Shown: positions 36,038 to 51,776 of the stretch, one piece after another
Layout: each line of letters opens with the position of its first letter
How positions within the stretch are numbered: position 1 is the stretch's first letter
Source of the DNA: Physcomitrium patens
Taxonomy: Eukaryota; Streptophyta; Bryopsida; Funariales; Funariaceae
Reading direction: 5' to 3'
DNA: 64,000 nucleotides
Assembly (NCBI RefSeq): GCF_000002425.4
Contig: NC_037271.1
Span: 2,607,272 to 2,671,271 of the forward strand
Notes under the pieces: model-generated
The model's database searches: none
What the model was told of the DNA's origin: nothing
Seen by the model: the letters and a program-made list of their open reading frames with translations, nothing else
Translations under genes and position numbers: made by a program

Positions 36038-36915
36038 AATCCTTCTTGACGACGACGAGTTTTTTCTTGCTCTATAAGAGGTTTGAAACTTACTGCATCA
36101 ATTTACATATCCTCTACTTCTGAATGTATGTGTTGAAGAGGTGTTGGTGTTGCCATTGAATTATAGTAACATTGAGGTCCACTTGTACGGTTCTCAGATC
36201 GGAATTCAAAAAGGTGATTGTCCCACTTCATAGCAAAGTCAATTGTTTGACTCAATGTTTGAGGATCAGGTAAGTTGAGCATTAACTTTTTTACCTCATA
36301 TTGTAATCCGTAGAAAAATTGGCTAATAAGTGCAGCATCATCCCACTTGATATCAATTACAAGTTGTCAAAATTATAAAGCATACAATATTACTAATCGA
36401 TTGTCTTGTCATAAAATATGGATCTTATTGGTTGCAACACGAATTGCATCATGTTGTCCATATATGGATCGAAACTCTACCAAAAAAGCCTCTAGATTAT
36501 CTAATATTGGATCTCGTCGTTCAAGAAAAGATGAAAACCACAATAGTGCTGAACCTGAAAGAAGCGTACCAATGAATCTAACTTGTGATCTTGGAGTTGG
36601 ATAGCTTTGGGATTGAAGTTCAATCACAAGTTGCACTTGATTGATAAATCCTCGAAACTTGAATCTAGTGCCATCAAACTTCTTGGGTAGGACAATTTTT
36701 GGTTCTCTAATATTTGAAGGGCGTTCCACCATAGGAGAAAGGACATGGTTTGGTGCAGATGTTGATGCAGCTCCAACCATTTCTATATCTTCACTTCCTA
36801 CCAATCTTGTTGCTCCTTGTGGTGGTAAATTGAGTTGATGCATTGCAAGCATTAACTCCTTCAATTGTTCTTATATTTGTGCCATTGCACTCTTCATTTC
36901 AACAAGTTTTGCCAT
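35983..36915 (-). pseudogene. F2 gag with CCHC zinc knuckle
   Basis: The likely start is at 36915 (MAKLVEMKSAMAQ); one stop follows 14 codons later. The gag core runs 36864-36409 (KFDGTRFKFRGFINQVQL, ALLWFSSFLERRD). Further stops lie between about 36409 and 36100. The frame ends in a CX2CX4HX4C knuckle (LCLYCGEPKHTAQHCLKK) and then TGA at 35983-35985. A run of seven A (minus strand; T7 at 35986-35992) lies directly before the stop in the phase needed for -1 slippage into pol. Confidence 0.8.
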
Positions 36916-37114
36916 AATAACACTTAGAAGAGAGAAGATGTCTAATATTGCTCAAGACAAATAGAAGAGAGGAATTGGGAACAAAGAAAATACTAAGAAA
37001 AATATTAGTTTAGAAGAGGGTAATCCACAACTTCTAATATGCTTATATCTTATCAAGAAAAAGAGGTAATCCACTCTGAATCAAAATTAGACAAAGCTCT
37101 GATATTGTAGGTGT

Positions 37115-37125
37115 ATTCTTGTCAA
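37115..37125 (-). promoter_or_regulatory. F2 primer-binding site, self-priming type (proposed)
   Basis: On the minus strand it reads TTGACAAGAAT, two bases after the 5' LTR. It is complementary at 9 of 11 positions to the presumed transcript start in this LTR (complement at 37303-37313) and at 10 of 11 to the ACTCTTGTCAA form seen in other F2 copies. A tRNA-like ATATCAGAGC lies about 20 bases further in and is not adjacent to the LTR. Confidence 0.6.
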
Positions 37126-37127
37126 TT

Positions 37128-37688
37128 TGTCAAGGACAAGAACTCGATGAAAAAGCAATTCAGACAAGTGAGCCTTCACTCAAAGAAAGGTATTAAAATA
37201 TAAATAAATAAGTATGTATATTTAAAGAGAAACTAGAATGGCTATTGCCAAAAGTCAAGAAAACTAGAGACCCTTGAAACTAGACTAAAAGCAAGAAAGG
37301 AGTTGACGAGAGTGAAGAAGGCTTCTCTCTTGTCTCTATATATATTATCTAACTAGGAGCTACGTGGCGACGTTTTATAAGACCTCCAATTTGTGTTGAC
37401 TTTGTAGGACACATGCCTTGACTTACAAGACAAGTTTTTCTACGTGTGGGCCACATAGATAGCTTGATCATCAAGCTAACAACATGAGTGGCACATGGCC
37501 AACTTGTTGACCACGTTTCTAATCCAAAAAGTCAATTAAAGACACCTATGAAGTCAAAGAAGCATCTATGAAGCTTTTGGGAAGCTTCCATATTAAATAC
37601 TATAGAATTAACTTACTTTTACCTACTTTTACTTACTTCCACCTATTTGTATATATAAGTACTAGCTTACATGAGTATGTCCGTGACA
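37128..37688 (-). repeat. 5' LTR of complete F2 element
   Basis: 561 bp. Minus-strand TATA box TATATATAG (37336-37344) and, 31 bases downstream, the presumed transcript start ACTCTCGTCAA (complement at 37303-37313). The end borders the TCTAC half of the target duplication. Confidence 0.9.
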
Positions 37689-38664
37689 TCTACAGAGTAA
37701 AAACAATTTATGTCAAAGCAAAACTATAATATCATTTATCACGATGGATTATACAAGGTTTTGAATAATTGCACATTCATTTCAAACTGGCATTGGTATA
37801 CATATTTGTTATTTCTACAAAAGTATATTTTATTTCTTTTATATCATTCTAAAATTAAAAAATATTTTTAAAAATATTATTAAATAAGAATTATAAGAAT
37901 AAATAATAGAGATATTATATTTATAAGAGAATAAATATAAAAAACCATGTATGTATATATATATATATATATAGACACCTAGCTACTCCAAACTCTGAAT
38001 ACTTTGAGTAGTTGGTTCCATTAATTTGCATGAGATGTAGAACCTATGGGCACAATTACCTATGCACACCATTTTTACAGGCCTCCTATGTCGGGATTTT
38101 GAAGCATATCTTTTGACAATCCGTTATTGTAACTTCTACATAAACCTTAACAATAAATAGAAAAAAAAATAGAAAAAAAAAAAAAAAAGAAAAAAAAAAA
38201 ACATGTCACCTATATCTGATGGACCTCATATCAAACGCAATAATTGTAAGCTTTGTATTGGCCAATATTTTTGGTGTACGTCACACCAGAATCTAAAGTC
38301 GAGTCCCATAACATGAATTGGTCGAAATGCTCCAACAGGCTCTGCGGATACACCCACGAGATCCTTCGATAAATCCTAAACCCAGTAAGGACAGGGTATA
38401 TTGATCGGGGTATCTACAGCGCCGCCGTAACTCGTGTCGAGCCATGGTGACCGTGCGAATTGGATCCTCCGGTTGAATGTCTGTGCGCTGTCTTGCTGGT
38501 GTGACTTGTAAGATGCTTCAACTGAGAAGGATCGATGTTCTCTCATTGGTTGCGATACCAATCCCCGCGCCGGAATCGGATGTGCGATTCCTAGCTATGC
38601 CGGTTTCGTTTTCCAAGTTTTTTTGAGAATTCTTAGATGCGGGCGAAGTGCGGGAGAGGTAGAG
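37689..38664. other. Boundary between repeats and gene island; DUF599 gene promoter region
   Basis: 37689-38300 is AT-rich with a (TA)n run at 37951-37972 and an A-rich tract at 38159-38201. From about 38300 base composition becomes more GC-rich. This is likely the promoter and 5' UTR of the gene starting at 38665. I could not place a TATA box with confidence. Confidence 0.5.
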
Positions 38665-40212
38665 ATGGCTTGGGAGTCGAGGTTTCTGGACATGGTGCTG
38701 GTGCCGCTGGGGATCTTGCTTTTGGCAGTGTACCACGCGTATCTGTGGTATATGGTGAAGTTTAATCCGGAGAAGACCGTCATCGGCGTGAACCACCTCA
38801 ACAGGCAGTCGTGGGTCCGTAACATCATGAGTGTGCGTCGATTTTTCCTTCGCCTCGGTTTCGCCTTTGCGTTTTGCGCACTTTGCTTGAAGCTTCGAAT
38901 GTGTGTGTCAGTCCAGGGACCACCACGGGCCAGCTGCTAACCACGTGTAGTCTTGTTTCTCGTGTAATTTTACTCTCTGCAATTTTCGGGAAGCATGTAA
39001 CGTTAGTTTGTGGATCCTCTGTGCGCTTGGCACATTGCTTTGCATAATCCGCACCCGTTTTCGAGATTTTCTCGGAGCTGTGTGTACATGACTGTGTTTT
39101 AGTTCCTGAATATTTGTGGCATCCGATGTTTGTGGAGTCCAACGTGAATGGCGAAGAAATCATGCTCATGAATTGTCCGTAACTGCTCACGATTAGAATT
39201 CTTTGTGCAATCGGTCGGGGTGGGAGTATTTGGCGGTTGATGATTACAAAATTTAAATACCATTTGAAACACTGTCGATGATACGTGATGATTTCTAAAG
39301 CCAGGAATTAGGGCTTTCTGTCGTCTATGGCTACATATTGGAATGATTTATTCAGCATAGAATTCACATGAAAACACGCCATTTCTGAAGTATTTCGTCT
39401 GGCAATTTTCGAGAGTGAAGAATTTCATGACTTTCTGTTAAAGTTTTTTTTGTTTTGGACATAATCTGGAGTGACCGCTGTTTTGGAAGATTCTTGCAAT
39501 CCTCATGTAACCAGGGTAATATTGCGGTTGCTACTTTGCTCTGAGGTGTATGAAATCGCCAGTTAAATCTTCAATGTTTAAAATTCTATTGTTGAAGAGT
39601 TTGTTCCAGAGATGGTAATGCTTTTTGTTGAATCCACAGGATAGCGAGAAGAACGGTGTTTTGGCAGTACAAACTCTCCGCAACAGCATCATGGCTTCGA
39701 CGTTATTGGCATCCACAGCCATCACTCTAAGCTCTATCATCGGAGCGTTAGTAAGTAGCACATCCGGAGGCACAAGCAGGACACTGACGCATTTTGTATA
39801 CGGAGAGACCGGAAACATCACTTCGACTCTCAAGTACCTGTGCCTCTTACTCTGCTTCCTTTTCTCCTTTGTCTGTCATGTGCAATCTATCCGGTACGCA
39901 AGCCACGCTAGTTTCCTGCTCAGCATTCCTGTTGGCGACAATTCTCCAGGTTTGACACCTGAATACGTAAATGAGTTCATTTTTCGGAGCCAGAACTTCT
40001 TTACACTTGGCTTGCGAGGCTACTACTTCTCCTTCCCCTTGTTGCTTTGGATTTTTGGACCGATTCCTATGTTTGTCTGCTCCATCGTTATGATCTTCTT
40101 GTTGCAATCGCTGGACATGGCCAAGGAATTCAACGTCACATTCAAGATTGTGCAAAAGAAGGAAGCCAGAAATGAAAATGACACTGAGCTTCATCAAATC
40201 CTGACTCCATAA
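38665..40212 (+). CDS. DUF599 family membrane protein, two exons
   Basis: Exon 1 is 38665-38832 and exon 2 is 39640-40212. The 807-base intron has GTGCGT at its start and CCACAG at its end, phase 0. The join gives NIMS-DSEKNGVLAVQTLRN and a 246-residue protein, the usual length for plant DUF599 proteins. Features: an N-terminal hydrophobic segment (DMVLVPLGILLLAVYHAYLW), the family-typical VLAVQTLRNSIMAST, and hydrophobic helices near YLCLLLCFLFSFVCHVQS and FPLLLWIFGPIPMFVCSIV. These suggest four membrane spans. Function is unknown for the family. The start was chosen because family members begin just before this helix. Confidence in the splice sites is good because they restore a conserved block. 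Confidence 0.9.
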
Positions 40213-40964
40213 GACAGATGGTAATTGGTATTATGTTTGGTAAATATCCTTAGACATTTGGTAATTGGTATTACGTTTCACAAATCTTCCTTATTCTGAG
40301 AAGGTTTATTACTATTGTGTCGCTTTATCAACTTCTCGTTGATTCCAAAGTGTTTATTTTACATGGGTTCTCTTAAGATTAAATTAAGAGTACTTCAGTT
40401 GAGTAATATTGATTTCCTCACATTGGGGTAATTGTTTTCAGACACTGTGTTCCACTCGTAGACATGGGATTGGTTCCTGTTCAATTTCTGCTTGTAGTGC
40501 AAATTATTCCCAGATTTTGTGGGCGTATCATGTCTCGTCATGATTGGATGTTGCCTTGGCCACCCATCACATACACCTGAAACAGAGTAGGTATACATTC
40601 TTTATGTGTTTACACGCATCCCCGCGGAATGTGGCATGTACATTGAATTTCTGTACTGCAATTGCCAGCTGTTTTATTCCCATTTATGCTCTTATAGAAT
40701 ACGTTCATGTTCTTTGAACCATAGATGCGATCAAGTAACTTTAATGCAAGAGAATGCACTACCTTGAGGACACAACCTTTCAGGAAGATTGTTGTCCCAT
40801 TTAGCTCACAACCTCAAGTGGAGGGAAGCTCCTACAAGCAATGCTCAGAGGATAACATCTCCCTTGCAAACACCTGGTTGTCAATTTAATAGTAAGCTTT
40901 TCTTCAATTAAGATCAATTAGAGAATGTTCATCGTAGTTCAACTTTGTGTGAGAAATCCGATGA
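40213..40964. other. Intergenic, 3' UTR of the DUF599 gene
   Basis: Starts with a short direct duplication (GGTAATTGGTATTA at about 40221 and 40260). No gene seen; the small minus-strand frame at 40395-40598 lacks support. Confidence 0.5.
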
Positions 40965-41200
40965 AAGTGCAGGGGCTGTGATCCAGAGTAAGCTGTGTTA
41001 GACACAAAGTCACTTCTCTTATAAATAACCAGAGTTCGAATCGCAAGTTCATGTCTCAATGAGCACCGATCACTACATTAGCCATGCAAGTCACCTTGGC
41101 ACTTGGTCAAATAATCTGAAACCACATCACTTGAAATTATCCACAATTCACCTCAGTATTGAAAAAAGAAAAAAAAAAAAGAAAAAAAAAAAAAAAAAAA
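40965..41200 (+). repeat. tRNA-related SINE-like repeat
   Basis: A polymerase III B-box-like GAGTTCGAATC lies at 41032-41042 and a weak A-box-like GATCCAGAGTAAGCTG about 50 bases upstream. An unrelated body of about 115 bases follows and then an A-rich tail at 41161-41200 broken by single Gs. No complete cloverleaf can be drawn, so it is not a functional tRNA gene. Target duplications were not found. Confidence 0.45.
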
Positions 41201-41826
41201 CCAATTCAACAGTGCATCCTGAAATACACATGTGGCTTGGCCAGAAACGACAATGCAAAGCTCCACAACCCCATGACAGCTTCCTTACCAGGTTTGCACC
41301 GAGGGACGCAAGCCAAGCCGATGGGGAAAAGGTCACCTTAGGGAAGAGGAGAGGCGGAACTTTCAAGTGTCTTACGATGAGTGCGTGACAAGCACCCACG
41401 CTCGTGATGACGCAGGTGGAGCCGCGTGGTTTAACAGCCTGTTGGCACAATAGTAACTGTAAGGCAAAGGAAGGTAAGTGAAGCGGAAGATGTGATCCAG
41501 GAGCAACCACAAGGCCCCCCCTCCGGAGGTGAAGCTCTCGCTCCCCTGGAGCCTGGCATGACGGCGCTGGCACATGGGTTGAGTCGATCCGGATCCCTCT
41601 CTTCCTCGACGCTCCCCTTTGCCTCGTCTGCACGGGATCACCTCCGCTACCGTTACGTCCCTCTTGATCGTTGTCTTTGCTTCCACTGACCTGCTCTATA
41701 TGGTTAAGTATTCGGGGACTTGTGAAACGGAGAGCTGTTCCCTTTCTGAATGACTGTGCTGGTGGGTTGAAGCGACGCGAGAGGCGAGGGAAGTTGCCTC
41801 ATAGTGTCAAGGTTTCGGAGGTCGCA
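41201..41826. other. Squalene epoxidase gene promoter and 5' leader
   Basis: GC-richer than the repeats. Several overlapping short frames on both strands look incidental. An in-frame ATG at 41671 extends the squalene epoxidase reading frame upstream by 52 codons without a stop. Confidence 0.5.
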
Positions 41827-45187
<3,361 letters not shown>

Positions 45188-46000
45188 GTGAAATGTGATG
45201 GTGCGGTATTGAAATTAACCGGTCTCGTTTACTAATAAACAGAGACTGGTCATTAATTCAACCAGTTCCTCCTGTCTCGATTGCTTAACTTTCAATGTCG
45301 GTCATGACTTGCTTCATAACAGTTTTATAATCGACTTCGTGATTTGGATGATGAGCGCTGCGCTTGGTAGACATCCTGAAGAAAGATATTCCAATGGTAG
45401 TAAACTTTCCTTCCAGCTACGGTTTAGGCATTGTTGTTTGTGACGTCCAACTTCCTGCTGATTTGGCAAGTTGCTAGAATTTGAGCTTCGATGTTCAGGG
45501 ATCAGCTCGGTTAATTGGAGCTAAGCATACAGGAAAAAGATTCTGAGAGCATAGGAGCTAACATTTTTGTCACTTGTTCTTCAGTGTTATGTACCATATG
45601 ATTTAAATAGCAAGCTGATTCATAGATTTTTCTCCCATCATGGTTCTCAATTGTGACAGTAGGCCTTAAATTAGCTGAATGTTCTGCAAAGCTCGCATTA
45701 AATCTTGTTTTCAAAGAGTGTTTTCGAAGAGAGACATGGAGATGTTGCTGGGGACGGGAGTACCTGACCAAGAATGCAGTGGACATTCTTGGCAACACAA
45801 CTTCTGCCTCGTAATTGATATCATAGTTTATACTTGTTGAATACGCATGAACATGAAGTAACAGTAAAAAATGAAATTGTTTCATGAAGTATCATGTTCC
45901 TTGATTGCATGCTTTTAGCAGTGAATATTGGTATGAAATTATTTTGTTTTCACCATAACTCAATAAACTAATAAGGTGTAACTTTTATGTGTTTTCTGCA
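45188..46000. other. 3' UTR and downstream of squalene epoxidase gene
   Basis: Moderate GC falling to AT-rich. A 124-codon minus-strand frame at 45511-45885 has no recognisable domain. Confidence 0.45.
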
Positions 46001-46509
46001 CAATTGTGGCCAATTCAAATTATAAGTACTTAAAATATGCGTATTTTCTCTTGTAAACCTAACATATTTTTCTTCAACAAATATTCCTTGTGAATTTAAT
46101 TTAATGAAAAGTAGCTTACCAAGATTTTAGGATTGTTGAGGTGATTTGATTAGTGAGACTTTATTGTATCTTTGGTAATACTTTTCAAGTAATTACAATA
46201 ACAGATGCCAAGTTTTCAAAGTATTAAGATTGCTCTTTTTACAAAACTACAAGTTTGATCATGAGTAAGAAGAACAATATATTGGGTATTGTTATTTCGA
46301 CTAACCACATGCCATAATGTTTTTATTGCCACCACAAGCTGCCACAATATTTGACATAAAAATATAATTTAATTTTTTAAATCATATTTCTTAAAAATTA
46401 AAATATATGACACAATAAAATAGTAGATTAGAATGAGAAGAAAATAATCATAAATGTTGTTAAAAATCTATTAAACAAACTTTTAGAACATGTGTATAAA
46501 TGTAGAGAT

Positions 46510-46543
<34 letters not shown>

Positions 46544-47049
46544 ATGTATTAGAAAGAGTGGGAAAAAACTATTCCTATTATTAAATAAATGATCTAGAAG
46601 AAAAATTGCTCAAATAATAAGATTTTATATCTTACTCAAAATGTATTAAAAAAACATTCTTCACAAGTTTAAAAAGCATTCATACCACAATTCCCATTGC
46701 TAACATGGAAATTGACAAAACCATATTTTACATATACTAGTATTCTTATAAACTTGTAGTAATATTATTCAAATTGTATAATGCATTATTTATGTTCATA
46801 ACTTTGTAATACTATTTAAAAGAAGTGTATAAATAAATAATAAATTTAATCATTCAAGTTGATGTCTTATTAGAGTGGATAAAATCATAGACAGATTGAA
46901 TAATTTGATATGTTATTTACAACAAAAAAAAATAATGCTATCACTATTATTTATAATAATTATAATAAATTTAAATAATATAAAATATGATTCTTAAAGT
47001 ATAACATCACAATTATTAAAACATAACCAAATACAAAGGTGTAACAGAT

Positions 47050-47520
47050 GCCTATATTACTTAAATAAATAGAAATAAATTGAGGTTTGAGAAGTGAATA
47101 GGAATATGTGAAGTAGATAATATCTTCTTCATGAAACTTTGAGAAAGTTTTGTGGATGTAAATTATAAATTTAGACTCTTAAGCATATGTCATTTGACTA
47201 TGAAACTTATTCTATTTGTAAACATTTTCTTACTTGTAGAAAGCAACCTACAACCTCACACTTGAGCCAAAGCTTCATGGTTTCTAAGAAGTTTTTGTAA
47301 GGTTTTTTTAGTAGCTAATATATATATGGAGGCAAGGTTGTGGCCATCTTTAGTCTTATACATATCTTTCTTGTATTCTAATTTTAATTCAAAATTCTCT
47401 TGCTTTTGTATAAATAACAATAATCATTCTAGTTTTTTCTATAATAAATATCTCTTTTATTTGCCTACTTTCTTATTTCAATGATACAAGAGTGTATTAT
47501 CTTCATTTAGGTCCTTGACT
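47050..47520 (+). repeat. Possible eroded F2-like LTR
   Basis: The order of landmarks resembles the plus-orientation F2 LTR: AAGCTTCATGGTTTC, a TATATATATGG segment, a run of small blocks like those before the F2 LTR end, then GGTCCTTGAC. Boundaries and identity are uncertain. Confidence 0.3.
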
Positions 47521-48612
47521 TAAAGTTATTAACAAGAGACCAAGATTGTTAAATGACTCAAAAAAATTACATTAAAATTGTTTTAGAAACATAATAACAT
47601 AATATTCAATATATAATATTTGATCTATAAGTTGAAGAACTTTATTATAAATACTCAAATGTTTTGCATATATAACATCAATTCAATATATTTTCAAATC
47701 TTTTCAAATCTTTTCAAATCTTTATATAAACTTTACATAACTTTTTTTGGTTTTATAAAATTAATTATTACTTAAATTTATTAGATTGTAGAATATTTAA
47801 AAACATTTGCTACAACCAAAAATATTTTTAAATTTTACTTTATAGTTTTTTTTTATAAATTCTATAAAACAAAGTAATAGTTCTTGCTTTATTTTTTATT
47901 ATTTTCTTCAAGGTATGTAGACATTTTAAAATGTATCCATATATTTATTAATTTTTTTTATAAAAAATATTAAAAAAACTCAAACATTCTATTTATTATA
48001 ATATATATGTAGACTTACACATATAAAGATTTATATTTATACATCTTTATACTTATAAATCTTATACTTGTAAATCTTATAAGATTTATATTTACACATA
48101 TAAATCTTTATACTTATAATTATAAATTTTTTTATTTACTTGTATAAAGATTTGGACTCAATTTTAAATATCATTTTTAAAATTATTTATGTGTAAATAA
48201 CTTATCAATTAAACATAATCTCATAAATAATATCCATTTTTTCTCTTTTTCTTTTTCATAATTGTTGTAAGGAGTACTATTCTACATTTAAAATGTAAAC
48301 GTAATCTAAATACTTCAAGAATGTTTTTAGTATTATTTAGTATTTTTTTTCTGTATTACTTAAACCAAGGGTTTTTATTTATTTAATTCACTCCATTCTA
48401 AAGAAAAATATTGTAAGTCTTTATAGAACTCTAAATTAACATTCTTTTATGTTTTAATTCACCACCTTTGATAATAACTTTACTTTAAAACACAATGTAA
48501 ATAATAATATTTTTCAATTGTCTGTAGTTAAAGATTCACTGTTTTACTTTATTTCAGTGATACAAAATATAGTTTATCCAAAAAAAATATTAATGGAGAT
48601 GAATTAATAAGA

Positions 48613-48645
<33 letters not shown>

Positions 48646-50036
48646 TAAATATGTATCCGAATTGTTTATTGTGTGGTAGATATAAGAGCAATAAGAACCT
48701 TCATTAGATCCTAAAATAAGCTACTTATCTAAATTACTAGGCCACATTGAGACATACTTCAATTCTATTTAGCTATCAAATTAAACTTATTCTAATTACA
48801 TTTTCTTGCCATGCATATTTTTTTCTATTTTCTTTACGAAAATTTCTTGATGTTAGGTACTTTTCCATCTTTTTAATTAAAACTTTCTATACTATTTGAT
48901 CATATCCAATTAATCTTGACTGAATTATTTTCCTCATATGGAGGTCATTATACATTTTTTTCTCAAACACATATCTACTTTTTGAAATCAAATAGTCCAA
49001 ATATAGATTTCACATTGGATATCTTTTGAATGAAAGTAATTAAATAAGTGCAACTATATTAAGGAATTATAAAGATTAATTAAAACAAGTTAACAAAAGT
49101 ATAAATAATTTACTTTCTTTTTATACAATTATCACTCAAATTTTTTTCTTGTACTCTGATATAATCTTAAAAAGTAGATCTACATATTAAATTGTAGTGG
49201 CTTTTAAACATGACATATCTCTTAGGACCTTTCACACAACCAAGATTTAGAACAAAAACTTTAGAAGACAAAAATTGTTGGTAAATAAATGGGATACTAA
49301 AGCTAAGATATACTCTAAATATTCTATAAGACTATTTAAGAGTTTATTTGCTTTTGTATAATGCTAGTAATATTAAACAAATCCTAATTTACAAATCTCT
49401 CTCCAAGATTTGGCAATGTTTGTCTTTTTCTTTTTCTTTTGTATTTTTAATTTCTTTTTGCAGCAATAACTATAATCTAGAATTAAAGTATTTTTTATGT
49501 TCAAAAGACCGATTGACCTTTGGAGGCACTCATTCATATTTATGAAGGCATATTTTTTTTGTATAAAAAACTCTATTTAAGGAAAACTTAAATTTTTAAG
49601 TTGGTATGAAGTGTATAGAATAAGCATATCTATTACATATATAAGTATATATATATATAAAATATATATATATATATATATATATGTGTAATTTTTTATA
49701 TTAATTAAATATTAGTTATACCTAAATATATTCATAATATATTTTAGTAATATAAGAAATATTTTGAATACATTTTTCTCATAAATAAATAAACTTAAGT
49801 AAGACACTTATATATTTTAATATATATATATATATATATGTGTGTGTATGTGTGTTTGTGTGTATGTGAGTGGGTGTATGTGTGTGTGAGTATAAGTATT
49901 TACATAAGTATAAATAGAGATACAAATATTAAGGTATGTGTGCACATACTAATGTATACGTAATTTATTTATTTTTATGTTATTAATTTATGTAAAGTTT
50001 ATAGAGACATAAATAAAATAATAATATTTTTTAGTG

Positions 50037-50040
<4 letters not shown>

Positions 50041-50105
<65 letters not shown>
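50041..50105. repeat. Pure (TA)n microsatellite, about 65 bp
   Basis: Uninterrupted TA dinucleotides, the longest such tract in the window. Confidence 0.95.
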
Positions 50106-50107
<2 letters not shown>

Positions 50108-51776
50108 ATAATTTTAAGCGCTTCTAAAATATTTTCTAAATTGAAGTTTGTTTTGAAAATATACAATATAATAATAACTCATATTAGTACATTTATATTC
50201 TACAAAAAATAATTCACTTAATACAAATTGTATGATTTTTTTAACAAGCTAAAAATTAATCATTTTTTATATTTAAGTCATAATAAAAAAATTATTATTC
50301 ATTAAATAATATTTTTCTAACTTTGAATTTTAATATTTGTTCATAGTTAGAATTTTTTTATATTAAAATTATTTAATAATGATGTAAACTACAACATATA
50401 TTATTGTATTTTTTTCTTACAAAACTACCATGATGATTTAAACTTAAATTTATATTTTTTTATAATTTTGAAATATATTGAAATTATTATTTTTAATTGT
50501 TGAAAAAAAATATATTATGCAATAAAAAATATAAATTGAATCTTCATATTAATCTTCTTTTTTAAAATATCTATTTCTTATGCAAAAAAGAAAAATGAAT
50601 ATAATTTATGTGTGTATCTGAATATATATATATATGTATAAGATTTTATCTAATTTTAATATATGCATAATTATTTTTGATGCTTAAAAATAATCATTAT
50701 ATCTTTACTATTACACAATGGATAATATAAAAATAACCTATTGAAATTATAGACTTATTGTTAAATGAAATAACTGTACAGTATGGTTAAACGTTTTTTA
50801 TAACTTTTATATTATTTTGATCTTATAAACAACATATATTTAACTAGCACAAATCATTATAATTAATAAATATAATGATATGTTGAATCACATGTAGCAT
50901 GAGATCAAGGTAAAAAATAGTGTACATACAACATATTATTATATTTCTAAAAATTCAACTATGTAATTTTAAAATCTATATAATCTTTTTTTAAAAGGTT
51001 TTTATTTACTATAGTGAGAGACTATGATACAGTCATAAGGTGTAGAATTATTTCATAAACTCAATTTATTAATTATGAAAATATTTAAATGCTATTTAAA
51101 TACTATAATAATAAATAATTGATTTAAAATATTGAATAATCTTTCAAATAAACAATAATTCTTAAACCTCCAAATAAATTTTATAAATAATTTAAAAATA
51201 GCTATGTTTAAATTATTTAGACCAAATTTTTTTTTTAATTATAGCTATGTTTTAATTATAAAAGACCACAATTTTTTTTTTTTATTGTATATTACTTTTT
51301 TTTTTTTTTTTTTTTTGTACTCCTCTTGACAAATCCAACTAAATACTTCAGAAGATTAAAACATTAGTAAAGACGTTTTTGTAGAGAATTTTCTTATTTA
51401 TAGCATATTTCGAAGCAACTTTTAAACTTTATTTTAAACTAAAAAAATCTTATTATAAGTGAAGTAAGTGGTTTAGAAATTACAAATTCTAAAAGACATC
51501 TTATCTTTGATGTTAATCACGTAGATAATAATGTCTTTTGAATCAAGTAATTTTAATATTCAATTATTTGAATGATTTAGATACAATTGCATAAAACCAC
51601 ATTAAGGGACTTTTGTGGTCTGTTTTTATATCAATAAATGTCATTTTTATAAATAGAGCATAAATCCTAAAAACTCGTCTACAAAGTACAAGGTATTAGG
51701 GACATATTCCTTAGAACCTTTTAGAGAGAAGTTTCTAGAAGCTCTAGAAAGGAAGTCTCTGGAACCTTCTAGAAGA

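Larger units (their letters stand above)
29350..37688 (-). mobile_element. Complete F2 chromovirus (8.3 kb) with nested F1 element
   Basis: The LTRs are 561 bp each (29350-29910 is 3', 37128-37688 is 5'), start TGTCAAGGACA and end TGACA. The flanks TCTAT (29345-29349) and TCTAC (37689-37693) form a near-perfect target duplication. On the minus strand: primer site, gag (36915 onward), protease, RT/RNase H, integrase, chromodomain, a post-pol ORF, a polypurine tract (complement at 29911-29925), 3' LTR. An F1 derivative (30321-32261) is inserted in the post-pol ORF. Several stops and lost catalytic residues make it non-autonomous. Confidence 0.85.
46001..51693. other. AT-rich intergenic sea with microsatellites
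   Basis: No gene recognised. (TA)n-type runs lie at about 46510-46545, 48614-48640, 49650-49685 and 49818-49840, the last merging into TG repeats to about 49895. A long pure (TA)n lies at 50041-50105 and a T run at 51296-51316. Some of this is probably eroded transposon sequence. Confidence 0.6.

Noticed and set aside
37091..37111. tRNA-Met type primer site for F2 (ATATCAGAGC)
   Set aside because: It lies about 20 bases inside the LTR boundary, whereas the self-complementary 11-mer is 2 bases away in all three F2 copies. It could still be a relic of a former tRNA primer site.
40975..41045. Functional tRNA gene
   Set aside because: A B-box-like TTCGAATC is present but no acceptor stem or anticodon arm can be paired.
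41148..41633. Minus-strand 161-codon ORF near squalene epoxidase
   Set aside because: It reads through the A-rich SINE tail as poly-Phe and has no recognisable domain.
45511..45885. Minus-strand 124-codon ORF downstream of squalene epoxidase
   Set aside because: No domain recognised, no splice or composition support; probably 3' flanking sequence.
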